DNA of 64,000 bases from an uncultured Helicobacter sp. (GCA_949299115.1 CASFZH010000006.1:1-64000); one strand, 5' to 3'. Counted from the first letter of the stretch, positions 1 through 9,823 are shown. Program-made: numbers and translations. Notes: generated from the sequence alone by a model not told the origin.

Positions 1-1406
1 TCTTGAGCAAAATCCACTTCACGAATTTGACTTTCAGCAGCTTTAACATTAACTTGAGTTACAGAAATGTTATTAACTGTTGAAATCATTTGTCCTTGAA
101 CAGAACCTAAATCCGCTCGGATTCTATCAAGAATCTTTGTTGCAGATTCTGCAATGTCCATAACCACCATAGCACCTCTTAGAGTTGTTACACCAGCTCC
201 AAGTTCTGCTCCACCACTTGCTACAACTTTATTGTAATTTGCACCAGAAGCGGATTTAACATCTTTATTAAATGCACCCATAGTATCACGCAAATTTACA
301 ACGGTTTTTGCAACTTTATCATTTGAAAAACCTAGTGCCGCATATGGATTTCGTGCATCAGAAGCGGACATAACTATAATATCTCTTGAGTCCAAGCGAC
401 TAAGAGATAAACGACCATAGTTTTCAGAGCCTCTTTCGAGTCTTTGACCACCATTCATTGAGGATACCGCCATTTCCGGTGTCCCGTTTTGTCCTCTTTG
501 GTTTCTGTCAGCACTAATTTTAATACCACGACCATCAATACTTCTAAGTGTCAAGCGACCTCTTTCATCAGTGTATGCTTCAACACCTGTTTGATTGGTA
601 ACTGCATTAAATGCTTGCACCAAGCGACCATCAGAGTCACCTTGTTTAATATCATTAATATCACCAAGTGTCAAACCATTGACTACAACATTTGTTAAAG
701 TCCCAGACTTTACGGCTTGGTCAGAAGTTGAGATAACATTAGCAACCGCACGGATACCTGTTTTATCTGAACTTTTATTGATGACTTCAGCCATAACGCC
801 TAAGCCAGTTCCAACTGTGTGTGAAATCTTAACAGCTTGTAATTTTACATCATTGATACCATCAACATTTTTGAAAACCATATTAACAGTACCTGATGCT
901 GTAATCAAACCACCTGTTGCAATTCTTACTTGCCCTATCTTATCACTTGTGGTAGCACCAATAGAAGCTTTAATAGATTCATTGGAGAATGCACCAACCT
1001 GAAACTCTTTGTTAGTGAAAGAACCAGATAACAACTTTTGACCATTGAATGAAGTTGTGTTACCAATCATATCAAGACCTTGTATAAGTCTCACGATGTC
1101 TGATTGGATAGCACGTCTTGATGGGCTGCTTGTGTTGCTTTTACTTTCACTGTATCAAGAATCTTTAATTGTTCATCCATAGCTTTATCAGCGATTTGGA
1201 TAATCCCCATAGCATCATTTGTATTGTTAATGGCCTGACCTAATGCACTCGCTTGACTTCTCAAACTATCCGCAATAATCATACCAGAAGCATCATCTGC
1301 TGCTTTGTTGATTCTCAAACCTGAACTTAACTTTTCCAAAGAATCTTCCTACATTTTGTACATGTGCGTTTAACGCATTTATGTTAGTATTGACTTGAAA
1401 AGCCAT
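1..1406 (-). pseudogene. flaA: Flagellin A, disrupted by two small internal deletions; 3' end outside window
   Basis: Flagellin subunit of the filament. The start ATG at 1406 has a strong AAGGAG site six bases upstream and begins MAFQVNTNINALNAHVQ, the FlaA N-terminus. Compared with FlaA and with flaB in this window, about 17 nt are missing near 1340-1350, before the [18 protein letters not shown] motif, and about 19 nt near 1119-1122, where the usual AQDGQTTES stretch is gone. Each loss shifts the frame; translation from 1406 stops after about 35 codons. Downstream of the second junction the frame is open to the window edge and reads a normal FlaA, with only the last 30 or so residues outside. 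The two losses sum to 36 nt, so the two ends share a frame but the middle does not. Either a real double mutation or an assembly fault. Identity is near certain; whether the gene is truly broken is not. Confidence 0.9.
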
Positions 1407-1466
1407 ATGTCACTCCTTGTGATTATATTATGTAAAATATCCCAAGCATCCTTGCTTGTTACTCCT

Positions 1467-1491
1467 ATATCGACGGATTTTTTAAATTTTA
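1467..1491 (-). promoter_or_regulatory. Possible sigma28 (FliA) promoter of flaA
   Basis: Reading the minus strand, TAAA (1491-1488) is followed after 13 bases by GTCGATAT (1474-1467), close to the flagellar sigma28 -10 element GCCGATAA. The spacing is a little shorter than the enterobacterial consensus of 15. It lies about 60 bases upstream of the flaA start, and flaA is FliA-dependent in Helicobacter, so the position is sensible. Confidence 0.5.
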
Positions 1492-1597
1492 AAATATTTT
1501 TCATTTTTGTCAAGATAGTATCAAAAAACCTTAAAATACTATATTTATGTAAAAGATGATTGGAGAATATAAAAACCTAGAAAAATTAGGGAATCTA

Positions 1598-2896
1598 TTA
1601 ATTGTATTGTGTGTTGTTTGTTGACTTAATGATGCAAAAACGTTCAACAATACAATCATGAATTGTAAAAATATTGTAGCCATCTTCATGATGGTAACGT
1701 AAATCAAAATTTTGTGCATCAAGAGCAGTTTTAATAATATACATGCCCAAACCAAATCCTTCCGAAAGTGGGTTCTTCATATCTTTAAAATAGGGTTTGA
1801 AATATTCATTAATATCAAGTTTTAATGGACTACCTTTGTTTTTAATGAGTAGGTCATATTGCACAGATTCAATGATTACTTTAGAATCCGTACTGTATTT
1901 AATCGCATTATCAACAAGGTTTTTCACACTCAATGTGAAGAGATTAAAATCTGCCTTGATTAAATCATTGTGGTGATTAAGGATAATAATGTCTTGATTA
2001 CGTGGGTCGATAAGCAACATTTTCATGACTTCTTCTATAATATCGGTTAAGAGAATTTCACGTTTTTTTAGATTATAGTTTTTACTTGCAAGTTGCTCGA
2101 TTTTCGCAAATTCATCAATAAGTGTATTAAGCCTTTCAAAAACGTTACAGAGCCTTTGTCTTTGTTTTGTGTCTGCTACCATTTCAGCTACAATCCGACC
2201 TTTGGTTATTGGGGTTTTTAATTCGTGCATAATAGAACGTAAAAAGAGCGAACGTGATTTACTCAATGCATCAAGTTTTGTAATAGAACGATTGAATTCG
2301 CGCACTAATTCACCAATTTCATCTTGGTTTTTAACACCGTGTGTAATTTTTGTAAAGATATTATTACGTGTCATGTGAGTAATTTCATATTTAATGTGAT
2401 TGAGAGGCATAAGTTTTTTCATTAGTGTAATATAAATTGAAACCAAAATGATTGTCCCAATTAATGTAATCATGTGGTATTTTGATAAGCCTGATGTTAT
2501 AGGGTCTCTATAAACGATAAAATCTTTTGTTGTCCGTAATGTAATAAAAATGTCATTTCCGTCCTGAATAACATTAATATTGAAACTACCCGATTTTGGT
2601 ATTTGAGAATCAGTAACAAATTTGTTTTTCCATGATTCTGTAACTGAAACTTCATGAAAATTTTCTTCTTCTAAAAAACTACGTATTTCCTGCAGGTTGG
2701 CGTTAAATTGTTTCATCTTACCTATTGCGTTTACAAGAATATTATATTGTTTAATACTTTCTAGGCTTGGCTGTATTTTTATATAAAAAATCGCAATAGC
2801 TAAAAAACTAATGAAAGCAAAAGTAAATAAAAGGCTGATTTGAAAAAAGATAGAGGTGCTTCTCCACATGATATATAGTAGCCTTATTGTCTCCAA
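1598..2896 (-). CDS. arsS: ArsS-like sensor histidine kinase
   Basis: Membrane sensor kinase of a two-component system; in H. pylori ArsS (HP0165) senses acid pH and phosphorylates ArsR. The 432 residues show a TM helix at about 16-38, a periplasmic domain to about 140, a second TM helix at about 141-160, a HAMP-like linker, the phosphoacceptor motif MHELKTPI with His224, and a C-terminal ATPase domain with NxxDNAIKY and GFGLGMYI. It starts 14 bases after the arsR stop, so the two are co-transcribed. Met10 is an alternative start. The H. pylori gene has a C-tract near its 3' end; none is seen here. Confidence in the family is high, and the ArsS assignment rests on similarity along the whole length plus the neighbouring ArsR. 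Confidence 0.85.
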   Translation of the reverse strand: METIRLLYIMWRSTSIFFQISLLFTFAFISFLAIAIFYIKIQPSLESIKQYNILVNAIGKMKQFNANLQEIRSFLEEENFHEVSVTESWKNKFVTDSQIPKSGSFNINVIQDGNDIFITLRTTKDFIVYRDPITSGLSKYHMITLIGTIILVSIYITLMKKLMPLNHIKYEITHMTRNNIFTKITHGVKNQDEIGELVREFNRSITKLDALSKSRSLFLRSIMHELKTPITKGRIVAEMVADTKQRQRLCNVFERLNTLIDEFAKIEQLASKNYNLKKREILLTDIIEEVMKMLLIDPRNQDIIILNHHNDLIKADFNLFTLSVKNLVDNAIKYSTDSKVIIESVQYDLLIKNKGSPLKLDINEYFKPYFKDMKNPLSEGFGLGMYIIKTALDAQNFDLRYHHEDGYNIFTIHDCIVERFCIIKSTNNTQYN

Positions 2897-2910
2897 AACT
2901 TTCAGGCTTA

Positions 2911-3591
2911 TTAAGCTTCAAGTTTATAACCAACGCCACGAACAGAAATGATGTATTGAGGGTTTTTAGGATTTTCCTCAATTTTAGAACGCAAGCGACC
3001 AATAATAACATCAATACTTTTATTCGAACTTTCTGGGTTGATAGATTCTGATTCAATAGCGATGGCTTCACGACTAAAAACATGTCCTTTTTTACTGATG
3101 AGAAGTGTTAAAATCTCGTATTCTGCACGTGTTAAATCAAGTTTTTTATCCTTAAAATATACTTCACGTGTATCTTTGTCAATACGGAAAACAATAGATT
3201 TATCAGCAGTTTTTTCTTCTGCAAGCTTTTGAGAATAACGTCGCAATAGAGATTGAATTCTTGCAACTAATTCTTTGGGGTCATAAGGTTTTGGTATATA
3301 ATCGTCAGCCCCATTATCAAGAGCTTTTACTTTATCGTTTACGTCACTTCTTGCTGATGAAATAATAATTGGAATATTTTTTTGTTTTGCTACCTTTTTG
3401 CAGACTTCTAATCCGTCAAGATTTGGCAAAGTTAAATCAAGCAATAGTAAATCATAGTGTTTTGTTGCTAATGCGGACATTCCGGTATATGGTTCATCAT
3501 AGTTTGTTACATTGATATCATGTTGCTTGAGATAGTCACTTAGAACTTCTGCTAATTCTACATCATCTTCTATCATTAAAATCTCTAACAT
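2911..3591 (-). CDS. arsR: ArsR-like OmpR-family response regulator
   Basis: Transcription factor partner of the adjacent sensor kinase; ArsR (HP0166) controls acid-response and adhesin genes in H. pylori. The 226-residue protein has a receiver domain with acidic pocket ED9D10, phospho-acceptor Asp52 (LLLLDLTLP) and the conserved Lys in IPKPYDP, followed by a winged-helix DNA-binding domain. The C-terminal stretch [20 protein letters not shown] closely resembles H. pylori ArsR. The start ATG has AAGGG seven bases upstream. It is the first gene of the pair. ArsR is essential in H. pylori and has phosphorylation-independent functions; whether that holds here is unknown. Confidence 0.9.
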   Translation of the reverse strand: MLEILMIEDDVELAEVLSDYLKQHDINVTNYDEPYTGMSALATKHYDLLLLDLTLPNLDGLEVCKKVAKQKNIPIIISSARSDVNDKVKALDNGADDYIPKPYDPKELVARIQSLLRRYSQKLAEEKTADKSIVFRIDKDTREVYFKDKKLDLTRAEYEILTLLISKKGHVFSREAIAIESESINPESSNKSIDVIIGRLRSKIEENPKNPQYIISVRGVGYKLEA

Positions 3592-3942
3592 TCATCAACC
3601 CTTTTTTGTGTTTAGTAAGACAAATTCTATAATATATCATATAAAAGTTAGCTTAAATTGATGTTATGGGTTTACTCTGGAACTAGGGTAGCTTATATCT
3701 CTTTATTTATGTTACCTGTAAGATGAAAGCCGTTGTATAGTTATGATTGCAATGAGGCTGCAAATATATAGTTTCTATAGTTTAGAATCTAATGTTTCAA
3801 ATTTTTTATAATGGAATATTTGTGGTATAGCAACCTACTAAGAAGCGATATGGGATAACATTGTCTCCCACCCCTTTTTCTTTATTTAGGAATATTAAAG
3901 TATATTGTGTGTGTTTTGAGGGTATATGTTGTGAAATATTGT
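3592..3942. other. Intergenic region between arsR and the antiporter gene
   Basis: About 350 AT-rich bases. The arsRS promoter must lie here, since arsR is the first gene, but no box is distinctive enough to mark. No convincing ORF or hairpin was seen. Confidence 0.6.
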
Positions 3943-5811
3943 TTAGATATGAAAATCTGCATTTGAATAATATGTTTTATCTTGAGATGTAGCCACTGAT
4001 TTATTTTGATACACATCATCTTCTTCCATGGCTTGTAGGGTAATATATCCTAATATTTCAGCAATTTTCTTTCTTTCGTGAATTATTGCATATAGTCCCA
4101 TATTGCGTAATTCCGTTTCTACTTGAGTATGTGTTGTTACGGCAATAATTTTACAATGATGAGCAAGTGATTTGATGTTTCTACAGGCTTCGTAAAGTAT
4201 TTCTTGATTTTCTATTGTGAGCAAAACACAAGCACATTTATCAACATGCAATCTTCTAAATAAGCTTTTATGTGCAATATCGCCATAAATAATGTTGTCA
4301 CCATTCTTTACGCCGTGCTCAACTTTTTTGTACTGCGAATCGATACAAATATATCTTACATTACAACCTCTAAAGTAAGTAGCGACTTCTTGTCCCAATA
4401 AACCGTATCCACATATAATAATATGATTTTCTAATTCGATGTCATTTTCTAGTGCATTTGGTTGGTTTTGTGTAGAATCGTGCAGACTTGTTTTTTCTTT
4501 TCTAATAGGAATACGTAAATATTTCAACATAAATTCTGTTGATTTATCTAAATTATCCAAGATAAAAGGTGCTGCAATCATAGAAAAAATAACCATGAGG
4601 GTTAAAAATTGATGAATTTCTATAGGTGTTATATTGGTGAAGAATTTTTCACCAAACACATATTTTAAAATACCGCCATCTAATGTTAAATTTAAGATTT
4701 TATATTGACTTGCAAGGAGAAAAATGGCAAACGAAAATTCTCCTATTTGAGATAACGAAATAGCAACTCTCATGCCAATTTTATCGCCCCTAAAAAATTT
4801 TAAAAAAATATATATTAAAAAAGTTTTTCCTCCCATCATTAACAGAACAAATAGCAGAATGATGAAAAAATATTGTGATAAAAACAGTAAATTAACTTGC
4901 ATACCGACAGTAATAAAAAATATTCCAAGTAAAATATCGCGAAAATATATTAACACAGAAGCAACCTGATATTTGTAAGTGGTATTTGAGATAATCATGC
5001 CTGCCAAAAATGCTCCAAGAGAAAGAGAGAAACCAAAATATTGACTAATATAAGCTGCTCCCAAAACAATAAGCAAAACAGTTCCTACAAAAATTTCATC
5101 TGTTTTCATGTTTGCTGCAAATCTTAGTATCACCTTAGCTAAAAATTTCCACGGTAAAAATAATACTGCTAACACAAGAATTGCAGAAATTCCTGTTGTC
5201 AACAACAGTGCAGAAACATCAGAATTTTTGTCACTTAAAAGCTTAATCATTAGGAGAATGGGAATAACGGCAATATCTTGGAAGATTAAAATTCCAACCG
5301 TGGCATTACCATATTGTGTTTTTGTTTGGTTGCTCTCATTAAGATACTTTAATACGATAGCAGTAGAAGAAAGGCTAACCGCACTTGCAACTATTATAGA
5401 AGTGGCAAAATTAAAGCCAAACAAATAAAAACAGACTACAAAAAATGTGGCAATAGAAATGCCAATTTGTAATCCACCGAATAGCAAAACTTCTTGTTTC
5501 ATAGATGACATTGTTTTAAAATTAAAATCAAGTCCAATCATAAACATTAAAAATACAATACCAAATTCGGCTATACGGTTGAGTTCTTCTGCTTTTTCTA
5601 CGCGGAATTCAAAGATGTAGGCAGTTAAAACCCCTGTTAAAATATAACCTATAATTGTTGGAATCTTCAGTCTATGCAAAACAATCCCAGACATTACTGC
5701 CATAGCAAGCACACAAATAACTACAAAAAACAAGTCGATAGCACACCTCAAATTGTTTATTTGGTAAAATATAATTATACACCATTTATATACCAAACTC
5801 AGACGTATCAT
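3943..5811 (-). CDS. KefB/KefC-type monovalent cation:proton antiporter (CPA2) with TrkA-N domain
   Basis: Inner-membrane cation/proton exchanger of the CPA2 family. About 12 hydrophobic segments occupy residues 25-430, including the typical PTIIGYILTG and FGIVFLMFMIGL motifs, and QIGEFSFA late in the membrane part. A cytoplasmic RCK/TrkA-N domain follows, starting at IIICGYGLLGQEV (about 468), a Rossmann nucleotide-binding motif. It probably binds K+ or Na+; the sequence does not settle this. The first 25 or so residues look unusual for the family; a start at a TTG just before FFVVICV (near 5736) is possible. It is a single gene with no obvious partner. Confidence 0.85.
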   Translation of the reverse strand: MIRLSLVYKWCIIIFYQINNLRCAIDLFFVVICVLAMAVMSGIVLHRLKIPTIIGYILTGVLTAYIFEFRVEKAEELNRIAEFGIVFLMFMIGLDFNFKTMSSMKQEVLLFGGLQIGISIATFFVVCFYLFGFNFATSIIVASAVSLSSTAIVLKYLNESNQTKTQYGNATVGILIFQDIAVIPILLMIKLLSDKNSDVSALLLTTGISAILVLAVLFLPWKFLAKVILRFAANMKTDEIFVGTVLLIVLGAAYISQYFGFSLSLGAFLAGMIISNTTYKYQVASVLIYFRDILLGIFFITVGMQVNLLFLSQYFFIILLFVLLMMGGKTFLIYIFLKFFRGDKIGMRVAISLSQIGEFSFAIFLLASQYKILNLTLDGGILKYVFGEKFFTNITPIEIHQFLTLMVIFSMIAAPFILDNLDKSTEFMLKYLRIPIRKEKTSLHDSTQNQPNALENDIELENHIIICGYGLLGQEVATYFRGCNVRYICIDSQYKKVEHGVKNGDNIIYGDIAHKSLFRRLHVDKCACVLLTIENQEILYEACRNIKSLAHHCKIIAVTTHTQVETELRNMGLYAIIHERKKIAEILGYITLQAMEEDDVYQNKSVATSQDKTYYSNADFHI

Positions 5812-5918
5812 ATTGTTATTTTATGTGCAATACTGTTGTATGTTGAGTTTTGTATATTTTATAGAATCAATATATACTTGGGCATAATGTTAAAATTATA
5901 AAATATTATTTTAGATTT

Positions 5919-5934
5919 TGGCACATCTTTTGCT
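5919..5934 (+). promoter_or_regulatory. Sigma54 (RpoN) promoter of the flgP-like operon
   Basis: TGGCAC-ATCTT-TTGCT, an essentially perfect -24/-12 element: GG at 5920-5921 and GC at 5932-5933, ten bases apart. Transcription would start near 5945, about 45 bases before the lipoprotein gene. RpoN in Campylobacterota serves mainly flagellar genes, so this ties the two downstream lipoproteins to the flagellum. Confidence 0.85.
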
Positions 5935-5990
5935 TAATAGGTTGTGAGTGCAGGGTTGCACAAAATTACTCTTTTAATAAGGACATTACA

Positions 5991-6812
5991 ATGAAAACAA
6001 AAATTTTGATGGCTTCAGCTCTTTCAATAGCATTCCTAACAGGATGTGCAGATTTTGGTTCAAGTGCAGATAATTCAAGTTTGGTCCCACCAGCAGCTGG
6101 ACCACAATTGGCTCCATTATCAGTCCCCACGTATCCGCCAGTTGGTTATAATGCCAACCCAAGTCTAATGGCATCATCTCCTATTGGTAATAGTGGCGTA
6201 GCAACACAGCCAACTACTCCACCATCAGTAGCACCGTCTATGCCTACTTCATATCCTATGGCAATGCAAGCAGGTCCAGCTGTGCCTCCATCGCAATATG
6301 ACTATAATCCAACTCCGCGATATGATAGAGGAGATTATTCACGCAACACAAGAGGTGGAAGTGGTGGTTATGAACAAGGCTTTGAGAGAACAAACACAGA
6401 TAGGTTTGATGATATGAGAAAAGGGGTTAGTGCAAGCGAAAGTGATGTTGCAGTTGGAATCCAAAATTCCCCTATTCTAACTCCTAATAATGTTATTGAA
6501 ATTCAAGCAGTTGGCATGGGTGTGGCACCAGAGTCTACTGTATCTCCTGCTCAAGCTTTAGCATTGGCTAAAAGAGCAGCAATTGTTGATGCGTATAGAC
6601 AAATTGGTGAAAAAATGTATGGTATTCGCATTAATGCAAACGATACAATCAGAGATATGATTGCACAAAACTCTACAATTAAAGGTAGAGTGCAGGCATT
6701 AATTAAAAATGCTGAAATTACAGAAACTGCCTATAAAGACGGTTTGTGTCAAGTAAATATGGAAGTGAAGCTTGATGGTAGAATTTGGCATCGTGTTTTG
6801 AATAATGGTTGA
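5991..6812 (+). CDS. flgP: FlgP-like (LPP20 family) outer-membrane lipoprotein
   Basis: Lipoprotein of 273 residues with a signal peptide ending in the lipobox LTGC (Cys19). Residues 20-150 are rich in Pro, Ser, Gly and Tyr and look disordered; the C-terminal 110 residues carry the LPP20/FlgP-type fold, with a run of Ala-rich helix (ALALAKRAAIVDAYRQIGEK) and later ITETAYKDG. In Campylobacter, FlgP forms the outer-membrane-associated disks of the flagellar motor and is RpoN-controlled. The strong sigma54 promoter directly upstream supports a flagellar role. The long Pro-rich linker makes it larger than C. jejuni FlgP (about 170 residues). LPP20-family membership is fairly sure; the FlgP assignment is inferred from domain plus promoter. 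Confidence 0.7.
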   Translation: MKTKILMASALSIAFLTGCADFGSSADNSSLVPPAAGPQLAPLSVPTYPPVGYNANPSLMASSPIGNSGVATQPTTPPSVAPSMPTSYPMAMQAGPAVPPSQYDYNPTPRYDRGDYSRNTRGGSGGYEQGFERTNTDRFDDMRKGVSASESDVAVGIQNSPILTPNNVIEIQAVGMGVAPESTVSPAQALALAKRAAIVDAYRQIGEKMYGIRINANDTIRDMIAQNSTIKGRVQALIKNAEITETAYKDGLCQVNMEVKLDGRIWHRVLNNG

Positions 6813-6881
6813 TTTCAAATAAAAACACTTTAAAACACCAAAGAATATGTTAATATTGTAAAAAAGTTAAAAAGGCTATTG

Positions 6882-7541
6882 ATGTATAAGATTGGAATAA
6901 AAAGCTTGGGTTTATGTGTTTTTAGTTTTTGGATAAGTGCTTGTTCATGGCAAAATGATCCAGAGATGAAAACGCAGGGAAATCTTGATGGAATCCATTA
7001 TCCAACTTCCAATCCGGGTTCAAATTATAAAGAAGAGAGTGTTTTTACTCCCCAAGAACAAGAGCCACAAAATATTATCACAAGTAATGTGAAACTTTTA
7101 TATATCAATACGGCTCCTTTTAAGTTTTATGATTATGCAAGACTCAATACTTATCAAAGTGGGCTTGTGAAATTGGAGCTTTTTAAGTATGCTCAAACGA
7201 TTGGGAGTATACGTATTAAAGCGGGTCGCATGTGTGTTTTAACCGAATGTAGCTATAAATGGCCAATTTCCAAGAAGTTTTTTGGTGCAGTAAGTTATGG
7301 AGATTTATTTGAAGATATTATTTTTGGGCGAGATATTTTTGGTGGTAGAGGTAAGCAAGTTGGTCCCAATGGTATTGTAGTGCAAAGATTCCAGCAATCT
7401 GGTGAAGTGATTTATTATGAAAGGAAACCAGGTCATACCTTATTTAAAAATATGTCCACAGGAGTAACCATTGGGGTTGATGATTATGCTCCCTTATCGC
7501 CAGAAAATGGAGTGATAAATTCCTTAGCTATCCCACAATAA
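6882..7541 (+). CDS. Lipoprotein of unknown function, partner of the FlgP-like protein
   Basis: About 219 residues; the ATG at 6882 is preferred because AAAGG lies six bases upstream. A signal peptide ends in the lipobox ISAC. The mature protein has a charged N-terminal linker and a compact domain with two nearby cysteines (CVLTEC). It follows the flgP-like gene by 70 bases on the same strand and probably shares its sigma54 promoter, so a flagellar disk or outer-membrane role is possible, as for FlgQ downstream of FlgP in Campylobacter. I cannot recognise FlgQ itself from the sequence. Confidence 0.6.
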   Translation: MYKIGIKSLGLCVFSFWISACSWQNDPEMKTQGNLDGIHYPTSNPGSNYKEESVFTPQEQEPQNIITSNVKLLYINTAPFKFYDYARLNTYQSGLVKLELFKYAQTIGSIRIKAGRMCVLTECSYKWPISKKFFGAVSYGDLFEDIIFGRDIFGGRGKQVGPNGIVVQRFQQSGEVIYYERKPGHTLFKNMSTGVTIGVDDYAPLSPENGVINSLAIPQ

Positions 7542-7613
7542 TTATAAAATAATGATTTTTATTGGTATTTAGCTATTGCAAATCGAGAATTCTTTGGGTA
7601 ATAATAAATTCCA

Positions 7614-8204
7614 ATGAAAATGATAGATATTGTAAGACATTATAATAGCATTATAATGCAGCGACTAGAAAAATGTAAATATATGTTTGCATGCTCTTAT
7701 TGTGCAAAAAATACAGTTGTTATGCAAAATCTTAAAAGAATGGATTTTTGCTTTGTAGCTAGAAAATACCAAAGGGCGTTTAGCATGCTGGAATTGCTTT
7801 TTGTTCTTGTTATTATAGGTATTCTAGCAAGTATTGCCTTGCCACGTATTAGTTTTTCACGCAATAGTGCCTTAAGTATTGCTATTCAAAGTGATATTCA
7901 AACTATTATTTCGAGTACACAAGAATATGCACTTACCAATGAAATATTGCCACAAAATGCTAATCCGCAGTGGCTTATCACTTATTTGAATCTTTCACCA
8001 CAACGTTGGATTGCGAGCGGAGATTCTTTAAAGATTGCTAAAAATGGTGTCTTAGATTCTCAAAATGATTGTCTAAGCATACGATTTGACAATACGGACT
8101 CTTTACAAATTATATTCCATTATTCTGTGAATTCTAATCTTTGTCAAAATATCTTTAAACATTATACTCATGATGTTGTGGTGCCGCTAAATATTACGTT
8201 TTAG
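7614..8204 (+). CDS. Prepilin-like protein (type IV pilin / pseudopilin N-terminus)
   Basis: Contains a class III signal: a charged leader, then AFSMLELLFVLVIIGILASIALP, in which the helix begins after Ala-Phe and carries the conserved Glu at position 5. The rest is a globular domain with two cysteines near the C-terminus (DCL and NLC). Such proteins are cut by a prepilin peptidase and N-methylated, and serve in type II secretion, type IV pili or DNA uptake. No peptidase, ATPase or secretin gene is in the window. The true start is probably one of the later Met codons (around residue 37-43), because the reading frame extends unusually far upstream of the signal. Confidence 0.65.
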   Translation: MKMIDIVRHYNSIIMQRLEKCKYMFACSYCAKNTVVMQNLKRMDFCFVARKYQRAFSMLELLFVLVIIGILASIALPRISFSRNSALSIAIQSDIQTIISSTQEYALTNEILPQNANPQWLITYLNLSPQRWIASGDSLKIAKNGVLDSQNDCLSIRFDNTDSLQIIFHYSVNSNLCQNIFKHYTHDVVVPLNITF

Positions 8205-8243
8205 GCATTACATGCGATGATTGTTGGTGGATTGTGTGGAATC

Positions 8244-8257
8244 TTTTTTTTTTTTTT
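8244..8257 (+). repeat. T14 homopolymer tract
   Basis: Fourteen consecutive T between the prepilin gene and gatB, about 130 bases before the gatB start. Long enough to slip during replication. It could belong to a terminator, but no clear stem precedes it. Confidence 0.9.
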
Positions 8258-8318
8258 GAGATTAAGATGAATGATAATAAATTTTATAAAAATATAAAAT
8301 TTTTATAAAATTTCTATA

Positions 8319-8346
8319 CAATTAAAACGTGACAATTAAAACGTGA
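8319..8346 (+). repeat. 14-bp perfect tandem duplication upstream of gatB
   Basis: CAATTAAAACGTGA occurs twice head to tail (8319-8332, 8333-8346), ending about 40 bases before the gatB start and just upstream of a possible -10 (TATATT or nearby). Copy-number change here would alter promoter spacing. Confidence 0.85.
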
Positions 8347-8387
8347 TTATATTCTAGTTAATTTGAATCTAAGAATTGAGGAATAGT

Positions 8388-9818
8388 ATGAGTAATTTTG
8401 AAGTGATTATTGGGTTAGAGGTGCATGTACAATTAAATACAAAAACAAAAATTTTTTGTGCTTGTGCAACAAGTTTTGGTGATTCCCCTAATACAAATAT
8501 TTGTCCAGTATGTTTGGGGTTACCTGGTGCATTACCTGTTTTAAACAAAGAAGCTGTAGCAAAGGCTATATCTTTTGGCACAGCCATTAATGCTATGATT
8601 AATCAATATTCGGTCTTTGCAAGAAAAAACTACTTTTATCCTGATTTGCCGAAAGCATATCAAATTAGTCAGTTCGAAATTCCAATTGTTGGAAGGGGTA
8701 GCATTGAGATTGATATAGATGGAAAGAAAAAACATATCGGAATCACAAGGGCACATTTGGAGGAAGATGCGGGAAAGAATATACATGAAGGTGATATTTC
8801 AAAAGTAGATTTAAACAGAGCCTGCATACCTTTACTTGAAATAGTGAGTGAACCAGATATGCGAAGTAGTGATGAAGCGATTGCTTATCTTAAAAAGTTG
8901 CATTCTATTGTGAGATTCTTAGAAATTAGTGATGCTAATATGCAAGAAGGTAGTTTTCGTTGTGATGCTAATGTTTCTATCCGCCCAAAAGGCGACACAA
9001 GATTCTATACACGTGTAGAAATTAAGAATCTTAACAGCTTTAGATTTATACAAAAAGCAATCGACTATGAAGCAAAAAGACAACAAAATGCCTTTGAAGG
9101 TGGTAGTTATGAAAAAGAAGTGGTACAAGAAACGCGACTTTTTGATACCCATAAGGGAATCACAAAGTCTATGCGAGGTAAGGAAGAAAGTGCTGATTAC
9201 CGTTATTTTAATGATCCTGATTTATTGCCTGTATTTTTGGATAATGAGCTTATGGAGAAGGCAAAGAACATTCCAGAAATGCCAGATAGCAAGGTAAAAC
9301 GTTATGTGGAATCTTTGGGTTTAAAAGAAAATGAAGCCAAAGCTATTACACAAGATATAGATATGGTAAAATATTTTGAGTTTTTTATAGACAAGGGCAT
9401 TACATCACGTCTGTCTTACACTTGGCTTAGTGTCGAACTGCAGGGAAGACTAAAAAATGGCAATACCCTTGCTACATGTGGTATTAGTAAAGAGATGCTC
9501 TATACTTTGCTTAAACGCATAGAGGAGGGAAAGATTAGTGGAGCAGGTGGCAAAGAAATACTAGATTCTTTAGTGGAAAATCGTGGTGGCGATGTTGATG
9601 TCCTTATCAAAGAGCTTGGATTGGAGCAAATTAATGATGACAATGCGATTATGTCTATTATTGAGAGTGTCTTAGGTAGCAATGCCGATAAAGTTGCTGA
9701 ATATAAGGCTGGAAAAGAAAAGATGTTTGGCTTTTTTGTGGGGCAAGTCATGAAACAAACAAAGGGAGCAAATCCCGTGCGTGTGAATGAGCTATTAAAA
9801 GAGAAATTACAAAATTAA
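8388..9818 (+). CDS. gatB: Asp-tRNA(Asn)/Glu-tRNA(Gln) amidotransferase subunit B
   Basis: Subunit B of GatCAB, which converts mischarged Glu-tRNA(Gln) and Asp-tRNA(Asn) to the correct amides in the cytoplasm; Helicobacter depends on it because it lacks GlnRS and AsnRS. The protein begins [16 protein letters not shown]. The zinc-site cysteines ([22 protein letters not shown]), [24 protein letters not shown] and [13 protein letters not shown] are all present, and the C-terminal Yqey-like tail follows. ATG 8388 is chosen over an upstream TTG because TGAGGA lies at proper spacing. gatA and gatC are not in the window. Confidence 0.97.
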   Translation: MSNFEVIIGLEVHVQLNTKTKIFCACATSFGDSPNTNICPVCLGLPGALPVLNKEAVAKAISFGTAINAMINQYSVFARKNYFYPDLPKAYQISQFEIPIVGRGSIEIDIDGKKKHIGITRAHLEEDAGKNIHEGDISKVDLNRACIPLLEIVSEPDMRSSDEAIAYLKKLHSIVRFLEISDANMQEGSFRCDANVSIRPKGDTRFYTRVEIKNLNSFRFIQKAIDYEAKRQQNAFEGGSYEKEVVQETRLFDTHKGITKSMRGKEESADYRYFNDPDLLPVFLDNELMEKAKNIPEMPDSKVKRYVESLGLKENEAKAITQDIDMVKYFEFFIDKGITSRLSYTWLSVELQGRLKNGNTLATCGISKEMLYTLLKRIEEGKISGAGGKEILDSLVENRGGDVDVLIKELGLEQINDDNAIMSIIESVLGSNADKVAEYKAGKEKMFGFFVGQVMKQTKGANPVRVNELLKEKLQN

Positions 9819-9823
9819 ATATT

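Noticed and set aside
489-1002. Open frames on the plus strand across flaA
   Set aside because: They are antisense shadows of the flagellin sequence, which reads as a normal FlaA on the minus strand.
1091-1339. Separate 82-residue gene inside the flagellin
   Set aside because: It is only the middle piece of flaA between the two deletions, and its start is an internal TTG (Leu) codon.
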